Shown: in pieces, positions 6,079 to 6,659 of the stretch
Layout of the letters: each line of letters starts with the position of its first letter
Numbering within the stretch: the stretch's first letter is position 1
Origin: Spirochaetota bacterium
GTDB lineage: Bacteria; Spirochaetota; B62-G9
Length of the DNA stretch: 6,659 nucleotides
Assembly: GCA_026990615.1 (NCBI GenBank)
Contig: JALXDB010000186.1
Coordinates: 1 to 6,659 of the forward strand
Reading direction: 5' to 3'
The notes under the pieces: generated by a model
The model's input: the letters and a program-made list of their open reading frames with translations, nothing else
What the model was told of the DNA's origin: nothing
The model's database searches: none
Translations under genes and position numbers: made by a program

Positions 6079-6607
6079 AAAAGATTACTATAGAAAAAAT
6101 GTGTATAAAAGGGAAAACATTTTTATTGTGCTTCTGGCAATTGTGTCTTTAATATCGGCGGTTTATATAACATTAAAAGATGAGATTAAGTATACCGGGG
6201 TTAATCTGTATTTTTTTAATGAGAATACCGGTAAGCTTGAGGCAAGGAGGGAGTTCATACCAAAATCCCGGAACAAGGCTGAGGAATTAAAATCTATTTT
6301 ATACGAGCTTATTTCAGGTCCCTCAGATGAAAGATTAGAATCACTCTTTAAACCTGACGTGTCAGTTCAATTCATCGCTTTTGGCAAAGGTGGCGAGGTT
6401 TTTTTGTCATTAAACTGGGCTGCTGTAGAATCTTTATATAGATATCCTGCTCTGGCAGTTGAATCGCTCGTTAAAAGCATTATGTCAAATATTAAATCCG
6501 TCAGAGCTATAAAGATACTTATTGATGGGGTTGAACCGGTTAGTACTTTTGGAAATATAAAACTGAACAGATATTTTAAAAGCGATATAATAGAAGCAGA
6601 ACATTAA
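5999..6607 (+). CDS. GerMN-domain membrane-anchored protein
   Basis: A 202-residue protein with a Lys/Arg-rich cytoplasmic N-terminus (1-39), one membrane segment (about 41-58) and an extracytoplasmic GerMN domain (about 66-195). The latter shows the family pattern: LYELISGPSDE around 101-111 with Gly107-Pro108, a Pro-Asp turn before a beta strand, FLSLNW, and ILIDGVEP near the end. GerMN was named from the Bacillus germination protein GerM and is thought to act in peptidoglycan or envelope assembly; it has no known catalytic residues. The ATG at 5999 gives an 80-bp overlap with the amidase gene and is backed by a strong Shine-Dalgarno sequence. GTG at 6101 would remove most of the basic tail and leave the membrane segment near the N-terminus. 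The tight linkage to an amidase suggests a joint role at the cell wall. No spore genes are seen. Confidence 0.85.
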   Translation: MVLKSLSTNSKKQTDLQKNRLLNIKDRKDYYRKNVYKRENIFIVLLAIVSLISAVYITLKDEIKYTGVNLYFFNENTGKLEARREFIPKSRNKAEELKSILYELISGPSDERLESLFKPDVSVQFIAFGKGGEVFLSLNWAAVESLYRYPALAVESLVKSIMSNIKSVRAIKILIDGVEPVSTFGNIKLNRYFKSDIIEAEH

Positions 6608-6612
6608 AAATT

Positions 6613-6631
6613 TTATTCAAGTTGTGAATAA
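6613..6631. other. Short perfect hairpin downstream of the GerMN gene
   Basis: TTATTCA (6613-6619) and TGAATAA (6625-6631) pair perfectly around a five-base loop. On the plus strand no T-run follows, so it is a poor terminator for the operon. On the minus strand it is followed by AAATTTTT, so it could terminate a convergent gene from beyond the window. The stem is AT-rich and weak. The rest of 6608-6659 shows nothing recognisable. Confidence 0.2.
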
Positions 6632-6659
6632 TAGTTGCAGATGTAAAATAGAGAATAAA

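Overview
AT-rich bacterial DNA, most likely chromosomal and most likely from a spirochaete (Spirochaetota). The lineage call rests mainly on the 505-residue protein at 844-2361. It looks like what I remember of the NCBI family named 'spiro-SPASM protein', which I recall as largely spirochaetal. I could not check this recollection. Nothing in the window is a mobile element, CRISPR array, rRNA or tRNA.

Layout. Positions 1-712 (minus strand) hold the 5' part of xseA, the large subunit of exodeoxyribonuclease VII, cut by the window edge. Positions 713-843 are a divergent intergenic region with a promoter-like sequence on each strand and an 18-bp dyad. From 844 to 6607 five genes run on the plus strand: (1) a spiro-SPASM-like protein; (2) an SpsF-like cytidylyltransferase; (3) a fusion of a PseG/SpsG-like domain with a class I methyltransferase; (4) a secreted N-acetylmuramoyl-L-alanine amidase; (5) a membrane-anchored GerMN-domain protein. 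Gaps are 14 bp, 84 bp, a 26-bp overlap and an 80-bp overlap, so this is probably one operon, perhaps with an extra promoter before gene 3. The last 52 bp hold only a short hairpin.

How the genes may work together. Genes 2 and 3 carry activities (nucleotide-sugar activation, nucleotide-sugar hydrolysis or glycosyl transfer, methylation) typical of surface-glycan or nonulosonate-like pathways. Genes 4 and 5 act at the cell envelope on peptidoglycan. The most striking protein is gene 1. Its N-terminal half looks like a decayed copy of the cytidylyltransferase fold used by gene 2. Its middle looks like a radical SAM barrel in which all three cluster-binding cysteines are replaced with spacing intact (V245, V249, L252). 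Its C-terminal SPASM cysteines are kept. It therefore looks like a double pseudoenzyme that may still carry an auxiliary iron-sulfur cluster, next to an apparently functional relative of its own N-terminal domain. The biological role of the set is inference.
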